NCBI RefSeq assembly: GCF_015207375.1
Contig: NZ_JADEWY010000003.1
Span: 1-64,000 of the forward strand
Reading direction: 5' to 3'
DNA length: 64,000 nucleotides
Source: Coleofasciculus sp. LEGE 07092
GTDB taxonomy: Bacteria > Cyanobacteriota > Cyanobacteriia > Cyanobacteriales > Coleofasciculaceae
Shown here one piece after another: positions 36,073 to 45,524 of the stretch. Position 1 is the first letter of the stretch. Each line of letters begins with the position of its first letter. Position numbers and translations under genes: made by a program. The notes beneath the pieces are model-generated. The model was not told where the DNA came from, searched no databases, and was given only the letters and a program-made list of their open reading frames with translations.

Positions 36073-36906
36073 AAGGCAAAAACTTGAACTTGGCTTTTAC
36101 AAAACTGACGTGAATTCTCCTATCATGAACCTTGATAGAGAGGTTAATCGGAATCAAACCCTATCAATTACTGATACAGTGTTGGTACGCTTTATCAGGA
36201 CAAGCTCTAGAAGGGAGTCAGAGAATCCGCCGCCCGTGCCAACGGTGGGAGCCATTACCTTATGAACCTGTGGCTGTTTAAACCCTCGACGGAAGCAGAG
36301 GCACTTTTGTAGAGGAAGTCCGTCAGCAGAGTCAGGGAATATTTACCACACAGCCATCTAATCCATAGGTGACATAGATATCATATTTAAAAATTGATGT
36401 CAATACCTATCTAGTGATTTTAGAAGCAACGGGCTTTCTGGGTAACAAGCAACAGCTACTGTTCGTATAGACAGTGTGAATGAGTTGTCGTTCAGTTTAG
36501 AAAGCTTAGTCGTCATAAAATAAAATAGAAAAAATTCAGATAGTTACTGAGTCTGTAACACTCACTCAAGATAGTGAATCATATTTTTATCGATTGATAA
36601 AGAAACACTATCGGAGCAAATGATGCTGATTTTCATCTAGAATTGTAATTTCTATACGGGGATTAAATGGATTATCTTTATTAAGGTAATTTTCAAGAAA
36701 ATGAGGTTCCAGAATGAAATGTAATCCACGAATAATAGAATTAACTAAGATGAACTCATAAATTTATAACGCATAAGAATCCCTTGAAAAAGTTAGAAAA
36801 AATCAAACAATGATAGACGTTCCAATCCGAATATAAATAAATTGTATGGGTAAGTCCTAACGTCACCCTGTATAAGTCAGGTAATCCCACTCAAGAATAA
36901 AGCGAC
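36073..36906. other. 834-bp divergent intergenic region between the Wzc-like and GT4 genes
   Basis: No credible reading frame is present. A GC-richer block at 36210-36360 contains a 6-bp inverted pair GACGGA (36288-36293) and TCCGTC (36319-36324) around a purine-rich loop. The rest (36365-36900) is A+T-rich. It should hold the promoters of both divergent operons and could encode a long untranslated leader. No known riboswitch was recognised. Confidence 0.5.
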
Positions 36907-38244
36907 ATGAGCAACGGCAAGACCCCAGTACGACATGGCAGACCCATCCAACTCTCAATAATTACCCAATTTTATCCGCCTGACTACGCCGCGACAGGAC
37001 AGCTCATTGAAGAACTCGCTGTTCGGCTGGGGAAACAGAGTCTTTTCGTTCAAGTCTTTACAGGACAACCGGGTTATGCATTTCACAACCAGTCTGCCCC
37101 AGCCCTTGAGCATTTCGAGGGAGGGGTAATTCAGCGATCGCGTGCCACTCGAATTTGGTCGAAACGCATCCGGGGCAAAGCTGTTAATGGATTGCTATTT
37201 TGCCTGCGTGCTGGACTTCATTTGCTTAAGAGTCGCAGTCGCGGCGATATCCTTTTAGTGACGACTGCCCCTCCCTTCTTACCAATTTTGGGATACTTGG
37301 TCAAGAAGCTCTTCAATGTCCCCTATGTCTGCTTACTTTACGATCTCTATCCCGATGTAGCTGTTGAACTGAGTGTCATCTCTCGCCATCATTGGTTTGT
37401 ACGACTTTGGGATACGATAAACCGCCGCATTTGGCGGCAGGCTCGACAAATCATCGTACTTAGTCCATCTATGAAAACGAGGATTACGGCAAAATGTCCG
37501 GAAGTTCGGGGTAAGATTTCGGTCATTCATAATTGGGCAGATGCTAATGTGATCGTACCCATTGTTAAGCAAGAAAATTGGTTTGCCCAAACCTTCAATC
37601 TGGTCGATACCTTTACAGTTCTCTATTCCGGCAACATGGGACGCTGCCATGATATGGATACGATCTTGGAAGCGGCAGAACTCCTACAACACGATTCAAT
37701 TCAATTTGTTTTCATCGGCAATGGTGCCAAACGCAAAGCTTTTGAATCTCAAGCCACTCAGTTAGGTTTGAAAAACTGCTGCTTCTTACCGTATCAAGAT
37801 AAACAAAACCTGCCCTATTCCCTAACCGCCTGTGACTTGTCCTTGGTGAGCGTGAGTGTTGGCATGGAAGGCTTAGTGGCACCTAGCAAGCTTTACGCCG
37901 CCTTAGCTGCGGGGCGTCCTGTGGCAGCGATTTGCGAATCCCACTCCTATTTACGGACAATAGTCACAGAAGCCGGATGTGGTGAGGCTTTCAATAATGG
38001 TGATGCTTCTGGTCTAGCGGCTTTTATTCGACGCTTGTCCACCGACACTCACCTTGTCAAGCAAATGGGTGAAGCAGGACGGTACTACCTAAAAACCCAC
38101 TTTACACCTGAACTCATTGCCAACCAGTACTCACAACTGCTGCACAAGTCAGTAATCGAGGGATGGGAATCATGCGCATCAACTACTGTTGGAGCCGTTA
38201 ATCCTCACCCCCAACCCATCTCCCATCCAAAAAGAGGTAAATAG
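36907..38244 (+). CDS. WcaI-like GT4 glycosyltransferase
   Basis: A 445-residue GT-B protein. 'QLSIITQFYPPDYAATGQL' with 'IEELAVRL' opens the chain as in colanic-acid WcaI members. 'RGDILLVTTAPPFLPILGYLVKK' covers a hydrophobic membrane-associated stretch. 'FTVLYSGNMGRCHDMDTILEAA' and 'GLVAPSKLYAALAAGRPVAA' mark the donor domain, with S-K replacing the second Glu region. It stands alone between a divergent Wzc-like gene and a convergent CobO-like gene. Confidence 0.88.
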   Translation: MSNGKTPVRHGRPIQLSIITQFYPPDYAATGQLIEELAVRLGKQSLFVQVFTGQPGYAFHNQSAPALEHFEGGVIQRSRATRIWSKRIRGKAVNGLLFCLRAGLHLLKSRSRGDILLVTTAPPFLPILGYLVKKLFNVPYVCLLYDLYPDVAVELSVISRHHWFVRLWDTINRRIWRQARQIIVLSPSMKTRITAKCPEVRGKISVIHNWADANVIVPIVKQENWFAQTFNLVDTFTVLYSGNMGRCHDMDTILEAAELLQHDSIQFVFIGNGAKRKAFESQATQLGLKNCCFLPYQDKQNLPYSLTACDLSLVSVSVGMEGLVAPSKLYAALAAGRPVAAICESHSYLRTIVTEAGCGEAFNNGDASGLAAFIRRLSTDTHLVKQMGEAGRYYLKTHFTPELIANQYSQLLHKSVIEGWESCASTTVGAVNPHPQPISHPKRGK

Positions 38245-38268
38245 ACAATAGCGATCGCAATCTATTGT
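38245..38268. terminator. Candidate bidirectional terminator hairpin
   Basis: ACAATAG (38245-38251) pairs with CTATTGT (38262-38268) around a 10-base loop holding the rest of a HIP1 site. It lies between two convergent gene ends (38244 and 38287). The stem is A+T-rich and the flanking T-run is weak, so the call is tentative. Confidence 0.35.
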
Positions 38269-38286
38269 TATCAGAACAATCCGCTG

Positions 38287-39420
38287 CTAAAAATCTACTC
38301 CCCGCTTCAAATCCACACCTTTTTCGCAGTAGTGTTTGTGACAAATCATCTCGGAATGAACGGCGGCAAGGTCAAAATATGTCGGTTGATTTTTGCAGCG
38401 ACCTGTAATAATAACTTCCGTATCGCGGGGTTTACGCAGCAAAGCATCCACAATCGGTTCCACCTGCAACAGTTCTAAGTCAACGGTGGGATTTAGCTCA
38501 TCCATGATGATTGTTTTATACAAACCCGATGCTAGGGCTGCTCTGGCAATTTCCCAGCCCCGTTCTGCCTCAACATAATCTAAAATCTGCTGTTGACCCC
38601 GCCAAACGATCGCATCTCGACCACAGCGGTGATGATCGACTAAATTGGGGTAACTTCGTCTCAAGGCTGCGATCGCTGCATCTTCTGTATACCCACTTCC
38701 CCCTTTAAGCCACTGCACAATTAGCACTCGATGGGACTTATCGGTGCTAATGCCCCGACCGATTGCCTGCAATGCCTTCCCCAACGCATTGGTTGATTTG
38801 CCCTTGCCGTTTCCCGTATAGATTTCAATGCCCTCAATCCCCTGTTCTCTAGAAATGGGATGGTCATGGGGGACAGACTCGGTGTGCAAATCGGCGATAT
38901 CCAGGAGGGCTTGGGGCGTTCCTCGACCGGTGACGATAATTTCTAGATAGGGGGATTTGTCTTTCAGTGTCTGAACTACCTCCTCTACTGCCAACAAACC
39001 CAAATCTAGAACGGGATTCAACTCATCTAAGACGATAACAGAATAGAGTTCAGAAGCGATCGCGCCCTTGGCAACATCCCAACCCCGGTGCGCTTCCAAT
39101 GCATCAAAGCGAGTCACTTCCTCTTTCGTAAAAAACGAATCTCGTCCTGTGCGCACTTGATCAATTAAATGAGGGAAGCCCCGACGCAGCGCTTCAATTG
39201 CCGCATCTTCATCGTAGGTACGCCCTGATCCTTTCAGAAATCTCAGCAGCAAGACGCGGCTAGACTCAGTGGAGTCAATGCCCAATCCAATCGAGCGCAA
39301 TACAACGCCCAATGCTGCCTGAGACTTGCCTTTACCAACCCCATCGTAAACGTGAATTTGACCGGTGATGCGCTCGGAACGCTCAACCGCCGTGCGAATA
39401 CCAATACCCGTTCTGGTCAT
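38287..39420 (-). CDS. Double-domain CobO/BtuR-like (ATP:corrinoid adenosyltransferase-like) protein
   Basis: A 377-residue protein with two tandem P-loop domains. The first has 'GQIHVYDGVGKGKSQAALG' and 'IVLDELNPVLDLGLL'. The second has 'GIEIYTGNGKGKSTNALGKAL' and 'IIMDELNPTVDLELL', followed by 'DTEVIITGR' and 'HSEMICHKHYCEKGVD'. Each domain resembles CobO/BtuR corrinoid adenosyltransferases, which attach adenosine from ATP to the cobalt of cobalamin precursors. The start is ATG 39420 behind AAGGAG; an in-frame ATG at 39525 lacks a site. Both P-loops look intact, so either or both halves may bind ATP. Confidence 0.85.
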   Translation of the reverse strand: MTRTGIGIRTAVERSERITGQIHVYDGVGKGKSQAALGVVLRSIGLGIDSTESSRVLLLRFLKGSGRTYDEDAAIEALRRGFPHLIDQVRTGRDSFFTKEEVTRFDALEAHRGWDVAKGAIASELYSVIVLDELNPVLDLGLLAVEEVVQTLKDKSPYLEIIVTGRGTPQALLDIADLHTESVPHDHPISREQGIEGIEIYTGNGKGKSTNALGKALQAIGRGISTDKSHRVLIVQWLKGGSGYTEDAAIAALRRSYPNLVDHHRCGRDAIVWRGQQQILDYVEAERGWEIARAALASGLYKTIIMDELNPTVDLELLQVEPIVDALLRKPRDTEVIITGRCKNQPTYFDLAAVHSEMICHKHYCEKGVDLKRGVDF

Positions 39421-39531
39421 TCGGCTCCTTGAAACGTTAGAGAGTGAACTACTCAGACTACAACACTTTGTGAGTTGGTGTGGTACGGTTCCTCTCTCGT
39501 TTCTATCGTCCCCATAAAAATACAAAATTCC

Positions 39532-40011
39532 TTATTCATGATTCCTAATGCCCTGACCATTTTCTTGAGATTCGTAGAAAAGCGCTTCCCTAGCGGTTTT
39601 TACTGACCAATCTTCATTTTGACCACCAATAATTAATCGTTCGATTTGGACATATTCCTTTTCGAGCTGTTTGAGAGAATTGATCAAGACATCAAGAGCG
39701 AACGCATCACTTGTACCCAAATCAAACCAGCAGCGTCCCCAAGTCCCTTGATACTCAAAATCTGCTTTATTATGCATCAGTGCCATCAGACTGCTGTCTG
39801 CTTGACGCTCATCATAGTCCATGTAGCTGATATCAACACCCATTTCCTGAACTTGGAGGTTTTCTGCATCAAATCCTCCCAGTTTGCCTAAGTAAAACCA
39901 CGAGTTGAACAGTTCTTCAATGTATTCCTTTTCCATGGGGGAAGGAACGGTGCTGAATTCCAGCCAAATCCACAAATCGAACGGGTTATACTCGCGGAAC
40001 TGTACCTGCAT
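39532..40011 (-). CDS. DUF3531-like cyanobacterial protein
   Basis: A 159-residue soluble protein beginning 'MQVQFREYNPFDLWIWLEF'. It includes 'EKEYIEELFNSWFYLGKLGGFDA', 'ALMHNKADFEYQGTWGRCWFDLGTSDAFALD' (quoted in part) and 'YVQIERLIIGGQNEDW'. The match to the DUF3531 family of cyanobacteria and plastids is from memory. No function is assigned. The gene ends 111 bp before the start of the CobO-like gene on the same strand, so they may share a transcript. Confidence 0.8.
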   Translation of the reverse strand: MQVQFREYNPFDLWIWLEFSTVPSPMEKEYIEELFNSWFYLGKLGGFDAENLQVQEMGVDISYMDYDERQADSSLMALMHNKADFEYQGTWGRCWFDLGTSDAFALDVLINSLKQLEKEYVQIERLIIGGQNEDWSVKTAREALFYESQENGQGIRNHE

Positions 40012-40867
40012 TACTGTTAAATTTCCAGGGTTTCGACCATTCTAACCAAAAGTAGCAACCTATACCAAGTTACCCTCAAAAACAACAACGTAATTGAGAA
40101 CTTCCTATTCCCTCTTTCCTTCTCTCTTTCTCAAAGTTACGGCTTAGAACGCAGCTTGGTATTAAAGGTTTGGCAGAAATTTTTGGTAGTCTTGATGAAA
40201 TAGGCTGTACTCTAAGAATTTTAATACTGTATAATAAAATACGATCTTCCCTTTATGCATATTTTTGCACTTGAGTCAATGAGATAGTCCTCTAATAGTA
40301 TAAGATGCACACTATTGTGAGGAAATTATAAAGGTTTCATCAAGATCAAGAAAGCGTTTTTTAAGACTTGATGAAGTCGGTGTTTATTCTTGTCTGTCTA
40401 GATGAGAGATCAGGTATACTCGTGCAGAGCCAATAACCCAGCGATGATCCTAATGAGCGTGGGATTGAAAGACAACAAGCTTTGTCAAGGGGCTGCTAAA
40501 TGACTTTTAGGAGGTTAAGATTGCGGAGAAAGCTTCTTTTATAATAGTGTTTTCATTTGAAAATAAACAGCCCAAGTCTTTTATTATAAGGCTTTCAACG
40601 CTTTTATTGTTTACGAGCTATCTAAAAACGCTGTATCAGCCTTATCTGTGCGTAATCTACTTAAAACGCCCAACTGCAAACCTTATCCTGGATCAGAAAA
40701 GTCTAGTTTAAAAAGTGCAACCTGTGCAGTTCTAGGTTAAATTGACTAAAACAGAACCATAATCCCTGATCTAGAAGGAAGGTCTTCTAGATATGACTGA
40801 GAAAGCTTACTTTTTCAATCCTAATTCATTAATCTATGAATTTGCTTATTTTTCCCGATAGCCAGAG
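40012..40867. other. Intergenic region upstream of the second polysaccharide operon
   Basis: No convincing gene in about 850 bp. It contains A+T-rich stretches, a TATAAT at 40540-40545 without a well-spaced -35 box, and a perfect hairpin at 40769-40792 listed separately. The stretch should carry the promoter for the GT2/CDP-sugar operon that begins at 40868. Confidence 0.5.
40769..40792. promoter_or_regulatory. Perfect 9-bp hairpin/palindrome upstream of the CDP-sugar operon
   Basis: ATCTAGAAG at 40769-40777 is exactly complementary to CTTCTAGAT at 40784-40792 with a 6-base spacer. It sits 75 bp before the first operon start. As DNA it could bind a dimeric regulator; as RNA it would form a leader stem-loop. 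No matching known operator was recognised. Confidence 0.4.
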
Positions 40868-41872
40868 GTGACGCAAGTGTCTTTAATTCTACCCGATCTT
40901 GAAGACAAGCATCTCCAAGGCAGCGATAAACCGCTTGTCACCATCGGTATGCCGATCTTCAATGCCCAGAATTACCTGCGAGAGTCGCTGGAGGCACTAC
41001 TGAATCAGACTTTCTCTAATTTTGAGTTAATTATTTCTGATAATGCCTCTACTGATAATACCGAAGCGATTTGCCGAGAATACGCCAAACAGGATTCTCG
41101 GATTCAATATTATCGCAATCCTAAAAATGAGGGAGGAGCCAAAAACTTTAACCTGGTTTTTGAGCGCGCTCGGGGAGACTACTTCAAATGGGCAGCCTAT
41201 GACGATTTGTGTGCTCCAGATTATATAGAGCAATGCCTGGAAGTCTTAGAGCGTGAACCTTCTGTGGTTTTATGCTATCCACAAGCCAAGGAAATTGATG
41301 CCGATGGCAATGAAGTCAGTCTTTACACAGAAAACCTGAACCTTTATTCATCAAAGCCACACGAACGGTTTTATCAACTTTTGGAAACCTATGGTTGGTA
41401 TCATGCGACTCAAATTTTTGGGTTAGTGCGCACTGAAGTGCTGAAACGAACACAGATGATGGGGAATTATCCCCATGCCGATAGAGTTTTGCTAGCAGAA
41501 CTGGCAATTTGCGGTCAATTTCATGAAGTTCCAGAAATTCTGTTCTTCCGACGAATTCACCCGCAAAATTCGCAACAGAGTAACAAAACAGATGAAGAAC
41601 TAGCTATAAACTGGTTTGATCCCAATAACCGGGGCAAACTGCTGCTACCGAGATGGCGGCGCTATATCGAGTACTGCCGTCTGGTTTGGCGAACTCCATT
41701 GAGCGGAGGGGAAAGGCTGAAGTGCTACGTGCAAATTTTGCGACGTTTGCTGCTGTCGCCGGGATTCCCAATCCGAATCAGGGGGATGGTAGAAGAGTTA
41801 AGGAAAGCGATGAAACTACTGCCACACTTCCTAGCAGGACTATCGAACGAACAAACAACACCACACAAGTAA
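40868..41872 (+). CDS. GT2-family glycosyltransferase
   Basis: A 334-residue GT-A enzyme starting at GTG with AGAGG close upstream. 'LVTIGMPIFNAQNYLRESLEALL' and 'LIISDNASTDNTEAICR' bind the nucleotide. 'YFKWAAYDDLCAPDYI' carries the metal-binding acidic pair. The C-terminal 120 residues include 'RIHPQNSQQSNKTDEE', and no strong membrane helix is seen. It is the first gene of the second biosynthetic operon, 13 bp before rfbF. Confidence 0.9.
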   Translation: MTQVSLILPDLEDKHLQGSDKPLVTIGMPIFNAQNYLRESLEALLNQTFSNFELIISDNASTDNTEAICREYAKQDSRIQYYRNPKNEGGAKNFNLVFERARGDYFKWAAYDDLCAPDYIEQCLEVLEREPSVVLCYPQAKEIDADGNEVSLYTENLNLYSSKPHERFYQLLETYGWYHATQIFGLVRTEVLKRTQMMGNYPHADRVLLAELAICGQFHEVPEILFFRRIHPQNSQQSNKTDEELAINWFDPNNRGKLLLPRWRRYIEYCRLVWRTPLSGGERLKCYVQILRRLLLSPGFPIRIRGMVEELRKAMKLLPHFLAGLSNEQTTPHK

Positions 41873-41885
41873 ACAGAGACGAACC

Positions 41886-42737
41886 ATGAAAGTCGCTATT
41901 CTGGCTGGTGGACTTGGCACTCGCCTTGCTGAAGAGACAGGCGTAAAGCCAAAGCCGATGGTAAAAATCGCCGGAAAACCCATTCTCTGGCATATTATGA
42001 TGCACTACTCCTATTATGGCTTCCGTAATTTTGCGATCGCCCTCGGCTATAAAGGTGAAGTCATCAAGAAGTACATGGTAGACTATTGCTCCTTAAACAG
42101 CACTCTCACCGTAGATTTTCCAACTGGAGAAGTGACGATGAAAGGCGGGCGCATACCCCCTTGGAAAGTTGATTTAGTGGATACCGAGGTTCATACCCAA
42201 ACAGGAGGGCGGCTCAAGCGTCTTACTCCCTACCTAGATAATGAAACGTTCATGCTCACCTACGGAGATGGTGTATCTGATATTAATTTATCAGAGCTAC
42301 TAGCATTCCACCGCTCTCACGGCAAATTGGCAACTCTCACAGTCGTCCATCCACCCGCACGCTTTGGTTATTTGGAACTTGATGGTGAGTACGTCAAAGA
42401 GTTCTCAGAAAAACCGCAAACCCGAGAAGGATGGATTAATGGTGGCTTTTTTGTTCTAGAACCAGCAGTCCTTGATTACATTGACGGGGATGATACCCAA
42501 TGGGAGAAAGAACCCTTGGAGCGATTGGCAAAAGATGGGCAGCTCATGGCTTATCAGCATACGTCCTTCTGGCAATGTATGGATACCTTGCGCGATAAGC
42601 GATTTTTAGAAGCCCTTTGGCAGAGTGGTGATATACCCTGGAAAGTTTGGGAGGAGCAAAATGCGTTTATTACTGACCGGTCACAAGGGCTACATTGGGA
42701 CAATTCTGACCCCTATGCTGTTGGCAGAGGGGCATGA
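41886..42737 (+). CDS. rfbF: Glucose-1-phosphate cytidylyltransferase
   Basis: A 283-residue nucleotidyltransferase that makes CDP-glucose from CTP and glucose 1-phosphate. '[19 protein letters not shown]' is the signature loop, followed by '[18 protein letters not shown]' with the conserved Lys residues. '[10 protein letters not shown]' and '[18 protein letters not shown]' follow. The usual family length is near 257; here about 25 extra residues read over the start of the next gene (77-bp overlap). CDP-glucose feeds 3,6-dideoxy or branched-sugar pathways. Confidence 0.93.
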   Translation: MKVAILAGGLGTRLAEETGVKPKPMVKIAGKPILWHIMMHYSYYGFRNFAIALGYKGEVIKKYMVDYCSLNSTLTVDFPTGEVTMKGGRIPPWKVDLVDTEVHTQTGGRLKRLTPYLDNETFMLTYGDGVSDINLSELLAFHRSHGKLATLTVVHPPARFGYLELDGEYVKEFSEKPQTREGWINGGFFVLEPAVLDYIDGDDTQWEKEPLERLAKDGQLMAYQHTSFWQCMDTLRDKRFLEALWQSGDIPWKVWEEQNAFITDRSQGLHWDNSDPYAVGRGA

Positions 42738-43698
42738 GGTTGTCGGTGTTGATAGCGATTTGTTTGAGCAAAGCACCTTTGGGGATGGGATAGTCAATAT
42801 ACCTGAACTGAAAAAGGATATTCGTGACATAGAAGCATCAGACCTGAGGGGATTCGAGGCTATATTACATTTAGCGGGTCTTTCTAATGATCCCCTTGGC
42901 AACTTGAATGCGGAGTTAACTTACGAAATTAATCATTTGGCATCGGTGCGTTTGGCTGCCTTGGCAAAACAGGTAGGGGTAGAACGCTTTCTTTTCTCAT
43001 CCTCTTGCAGCACTTACGGCGCAGCAGGTAAGGATAAAGTCACGGAGGAAGCCCCATTCAATCCCGTTACCCCTTACGGAGAGTCAAAAGTGCTAGTCGA
43101 ACGGGACGTCTCAAAACTGGCTGATGATGACTTCAGTCCTACATTTCTGCGCAATGCCACTGCCTACGGTGCATCGCCCCGTCTACGTTTCGATTTGGTG
43201 TTGAATAATCTGGTTGCCTGGGCAGTGACAACCGGACGAATTTATATTAAAAGCGATGGTACTCCTTGGCGTCCCATTGTTCATATTGAAGATATCTCAC
43301 GGGCTTTCATTGCTGTATTGCACGCACCTCGGGAAGTCATCCACAACCAAGCGTTCAATGTGGGCAGTACAGAGGAGAACTATCAAATCTGCGACTTAGC
43401 TGAAATTACGCGGGAAGTCGTTCCTAGTTGCCAGATTGAATATGCTCCAGACGGAGAACCAGACAAACGCTGCTATCGAGTAGATTTTAGTAAAATAAGG
43501 CGAGTCTTACCCGAATTCAAACCCCAGTGGAATGTACGGCTGGGGGCAAACCAGCTTTATGAAGCGTACCAGAAGGTGGGGCTATGTGTGGATGATTTTG
43601 AAGGATCGCGCTACAAGCGTATCGACCACATTAAACAACTGCTAAGTAGCGATCGCTTAGACCTTACCTTACGCTGGAGGAGTTACGCAAACTCATGA
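42661..43698 (+). CDS. NAD-dependent epimerase/dehydratase (extended SDR)
   Basis: A 345-residue SDR enzyme starting at ATG 42661 behind GGGAGGAG, inside the end of rfbF. The NAD loop is '[14 protein letters not shown]', with '[14 protein letters not shown]', the catalytic 'FSSSCSTYG' and 'YGESKVLVE' (Y-x3-K) following. It resembles nucleotide-sugar 4-epimerases/reductases that travel with sugar C-methyltransferases. It lacks the 'GHTGFKG' opening of CDP-glucose 4,6-dehydratase, so its step is probably a 4-keto reduction or epimerisation. Its stop overlaps the next gene by 4 bp. Confidence 0.87.
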   Translation: MRLLLTGHKGYIGTILTPMLLAEGHEVVGVDSDLFEQSTFGDGIVNIPELKKDIRDIEASDLRGFEAILHLAGLSNDPLGNLNAELTYEINHLASVRLAALAKQVGVERFLFSSSCSTYGAAGKDKVTEEAPFNPVTPYGESKVLVERDVSKLADDDFSPTFLRNATAYGASPRLRFDLVLNNLVAWAVTTGRIYIKSDGTPWRPIVHIEDISRAFIAVLHAPREVIHNQAFNVGSTEENYQICDLAEITREVVPSCQIEYAPDGEPDKRCYRVDFSKIRRVLPEFKPQWNVRLGANQLYEAYQKVGLCVDDFEGSRYKRIDHIKQLLSSDRLDLTLRWRSYANS

Positions 43699-44972
43699 AA
43701 ATTGCTGAAGCACTCCCTCAGGGAAAAAAAGCAGGAAGCATTCGAGGTTACTGTCGGTTCTGCGAAACACCCTTACAACATACCGTTGTCGATTTGGGGA
43801 TGTCGCCGCCTTGCAACCGGATTCTCACCTTTGAGCAGTTGAATCAGCTCGAAGCATTCTATCCTCTACAGGTGTTTGTTTGCGATCGCTGCTTTTTAGT
43901 GCAACTGCTTGAGTATGTCAGTCCGGTGGAAATCTTCAACGAGTATTCCTACTTTTCGTCCTATTCAGATTCTTGGTTACAACACGCCAAAGGATACACA
44001 GAAACGATAGTAGAGCGTTTCGGATTGCACGGGCAAAGTCAAGTTGTGGAAATTGCCAGCAATGACGGTTATCTACTGCAATACTTTATGGAGAAAGGGA
44101 TACCTGTTTTGGGAATAGAACCCGCCGCGAATGTAGCTGAGGTGGCGCTGCAAAAAGGTATTCCCACCGTGGTGAAGTTCTTTGGAGAGCAAACCGCTCA
44201 CGAACTAGTTGCTGAAGGGAGGCAAGCTGACTTACTTATAGGGAATAACGTATTGGCTCATGTTCCTAATCTCAACGATTTTGTGGCGGGGATGAAGATT
44301 CTCCTCAAGCCCCACGGCGCAATTACCATGGAGTTTCCCCATCTGATGCGTTTGATGGAGTGTAACCAATTTGATACCATTTACCACGAGCATTTCTCCT
44401 ATTTCTCGTTCACGACGGTTGAAAGAGTTTTTGCCGCCCACGGATTGACTTTGTTTGACGTGGAGGAGTTGCCTACCCACGGAGGTTCTCTGAGAATTTA
44501 CGGCTGTCATACTGAAGACCAGTCTAAACCAATTCGCGATCGCGTCACTGAATTAAAACATCGGGAAGATGCTGCTGGTTTGACCCGTTTAGACACTTAC
44601 TTTACCTTTAGTGAACAGGTCAAAGCTACTAAACGTAAGCTATTGGAGTTCTTGATTGCCGTCAAGAACCAGGGAAAATCAATTGTGGGTTACGGTGCCC
44701 CTGGTAAGGGGAATACTCTCTTAAACTACTGCGGCATTCGTTCTGATTTTATCGACTATACGGTTGACCGCAGTCCCTACAAACAAGGACAATTTTTACC
44801 AGGAACTCATATTCCCATCTTTCATCCTGACAAAATAAAGGAAACCCAACCGGATTACTTGCTCATCCTGCCTTGGAATCTCTTAGAGGAAATCACCGAG
44901 CAAATGTCTTATATCCGTGATTGGGGGGGGCAATTTGTTGTTCCGATTCCTGAAGTCCAGGTTTATCAATGA
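43695..44972 (+). CDS. Sugar C-methyltransferase (zinc-binding, TylCIII/NovU-like)
   Basis: A 425-residue three-part enzyme. The N-terminal zinc module has '[17 protein letters not shown]' and 'CDRCF'. The central Rossmann SAM domain has '[15 protein letters not shown]'. The C-terminal Methyltransf_14 part has '[18 protein letters not shown]'. Family members C-methylate 4-keto-sugar nucleotides to give branched sugars. Overlapping ATGA junctions on both sides couple it to the SDR and the epimerase, so the four genes form one pathway cassette. Confidence 0.92.
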   Translation: MKIAEALPQGKKAGSIRGYCRFCETPLQHTVVDLGMSPPCNRILTFEQLNQLEAFYPLQVFVCDRCFLVQLLEYVSPVEIFNEYSYFSSYSDSWLQHAKGYTETIVERFGLHGQSQVVEIASNDGYLLQYFMEKGIPVLGIEPAANVAEVALQKGIPTVVKFFGEQTAHELVAEGRQADLLIGNNVLAHVPNLNDFVAGMKILLKPHGAITMEFPHLMRLMECNQFDTIYHEHFSYFSFTTVERVFAAHGLTLFDVEELPTHGGSLRIYGCHTEDQSKPIRDRVTELKHREDAAGLTRLDTYFTFSEQVKATKRKLLEFLIAVKNQGKSIVGYGAPGKGNTLLNYCGIRSDFIDYTVDRSPYKQGQFLPGTHIPIFHPDKIKETQPDYLLILPWNLLEEITEQMSYIRDWGGQFVVPIPEVQVYQ

Positions 44973-45499
44973 TTTTCACTGAGACGAAGCTAAAGGGCGC
45001 GTTCTTTATTGAACCGGAACGATTGCAGGACGAACGCGGCTTTTTTGCCAGAACCTGGTGTCAGCAAGAATTTGAACAACAGGGACTGAATCGGCGATTG
45101 TTACAGTGCAACATTTCTTTCAATCCTCAAAAGGGAACCCTGCGGGGTATGCACTATCAAGTTGCTCCTCACGCGGAAGCTAAACTAGTGCGGTGTACGG
45201 CGGGAGCTATTTATGATGTCATTCTCGATCTACGTCCTGAATCTTTAACCTTTAAGCATCATATCGGTGTGATTCTTTCAGCAGAAAACTACAAAATGCT
45301 TTATGTGCCTGAGAGGTTCGCCCATGGATTTCAAACGTTGGAGGATAATACAGAAGTGTTTTACCAAATGTCAGAGTTTTACCATCCCGAATCGGCAAAA
45401 GGAGTCAGGTGGAATGATCCAGCCTTTGGCATCAACTGGTTGCTTGACGTTACGTTAATTTCTCCCAAAGATCGACACTATCCTAATTTTATTTCATGA
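44969..45499 (+). CDS. dTDP-4-dehydrorhamnose 3,5-epimerase family protein
   Basis: A 176-residue cupin of family-typical length. 'ERLQDERGFFARTW' and 'LRGMHYQ' carry the catalytic His (about 62), and 'VFYQMSEFYHPESAKGVRWNDP' carries the catalytic Tyr (about 132). It epimerises C3 and/or C5 of a 4-keto-6-deoxy sugar nucleotide. Because it is coupled to rfbF and a C-methyltransferase rather than rmlA/rmlB, the substrate here is probably a CDP-sugar and not dTDP-rhamnose precursor. Confidence 0.9.
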   Translation: MIFTETKLKGAFFIEPERLQDERGFFARTWCQQEFEQQGLNRRLLQCNISFNPQKGTLRGMHYQVAPHAEAKLVRCTAGAIYDVILDLRPESLTFKHHIGVILSAENYKMLYVPERFAHGFQTLEDNTEVFYQMSEFYHPESAKGVRWNDPAFGINWLLDVTLISPKDRHYPNFIS

Positions 45500-45524
45500 G
45501 AGATTTTTTATTATAGTAACAAGG

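Noticed and set aside
36210-36360. GC-rich block considered as a known riboswitch or RNase P-like RNA
   Set aside because: The short 'GAGGAAGTCCG' resemblance to RNase P RNA is not supported by other conserved parts, and no riboswitch consensus was found.
40455-40475. 'GTGGGATTGAAAG' resembling the end of a cyanobacterial CRISPR repeat
   Set aside because: Only one copy is present, with no spacers, second repeat or cas genes nearby.
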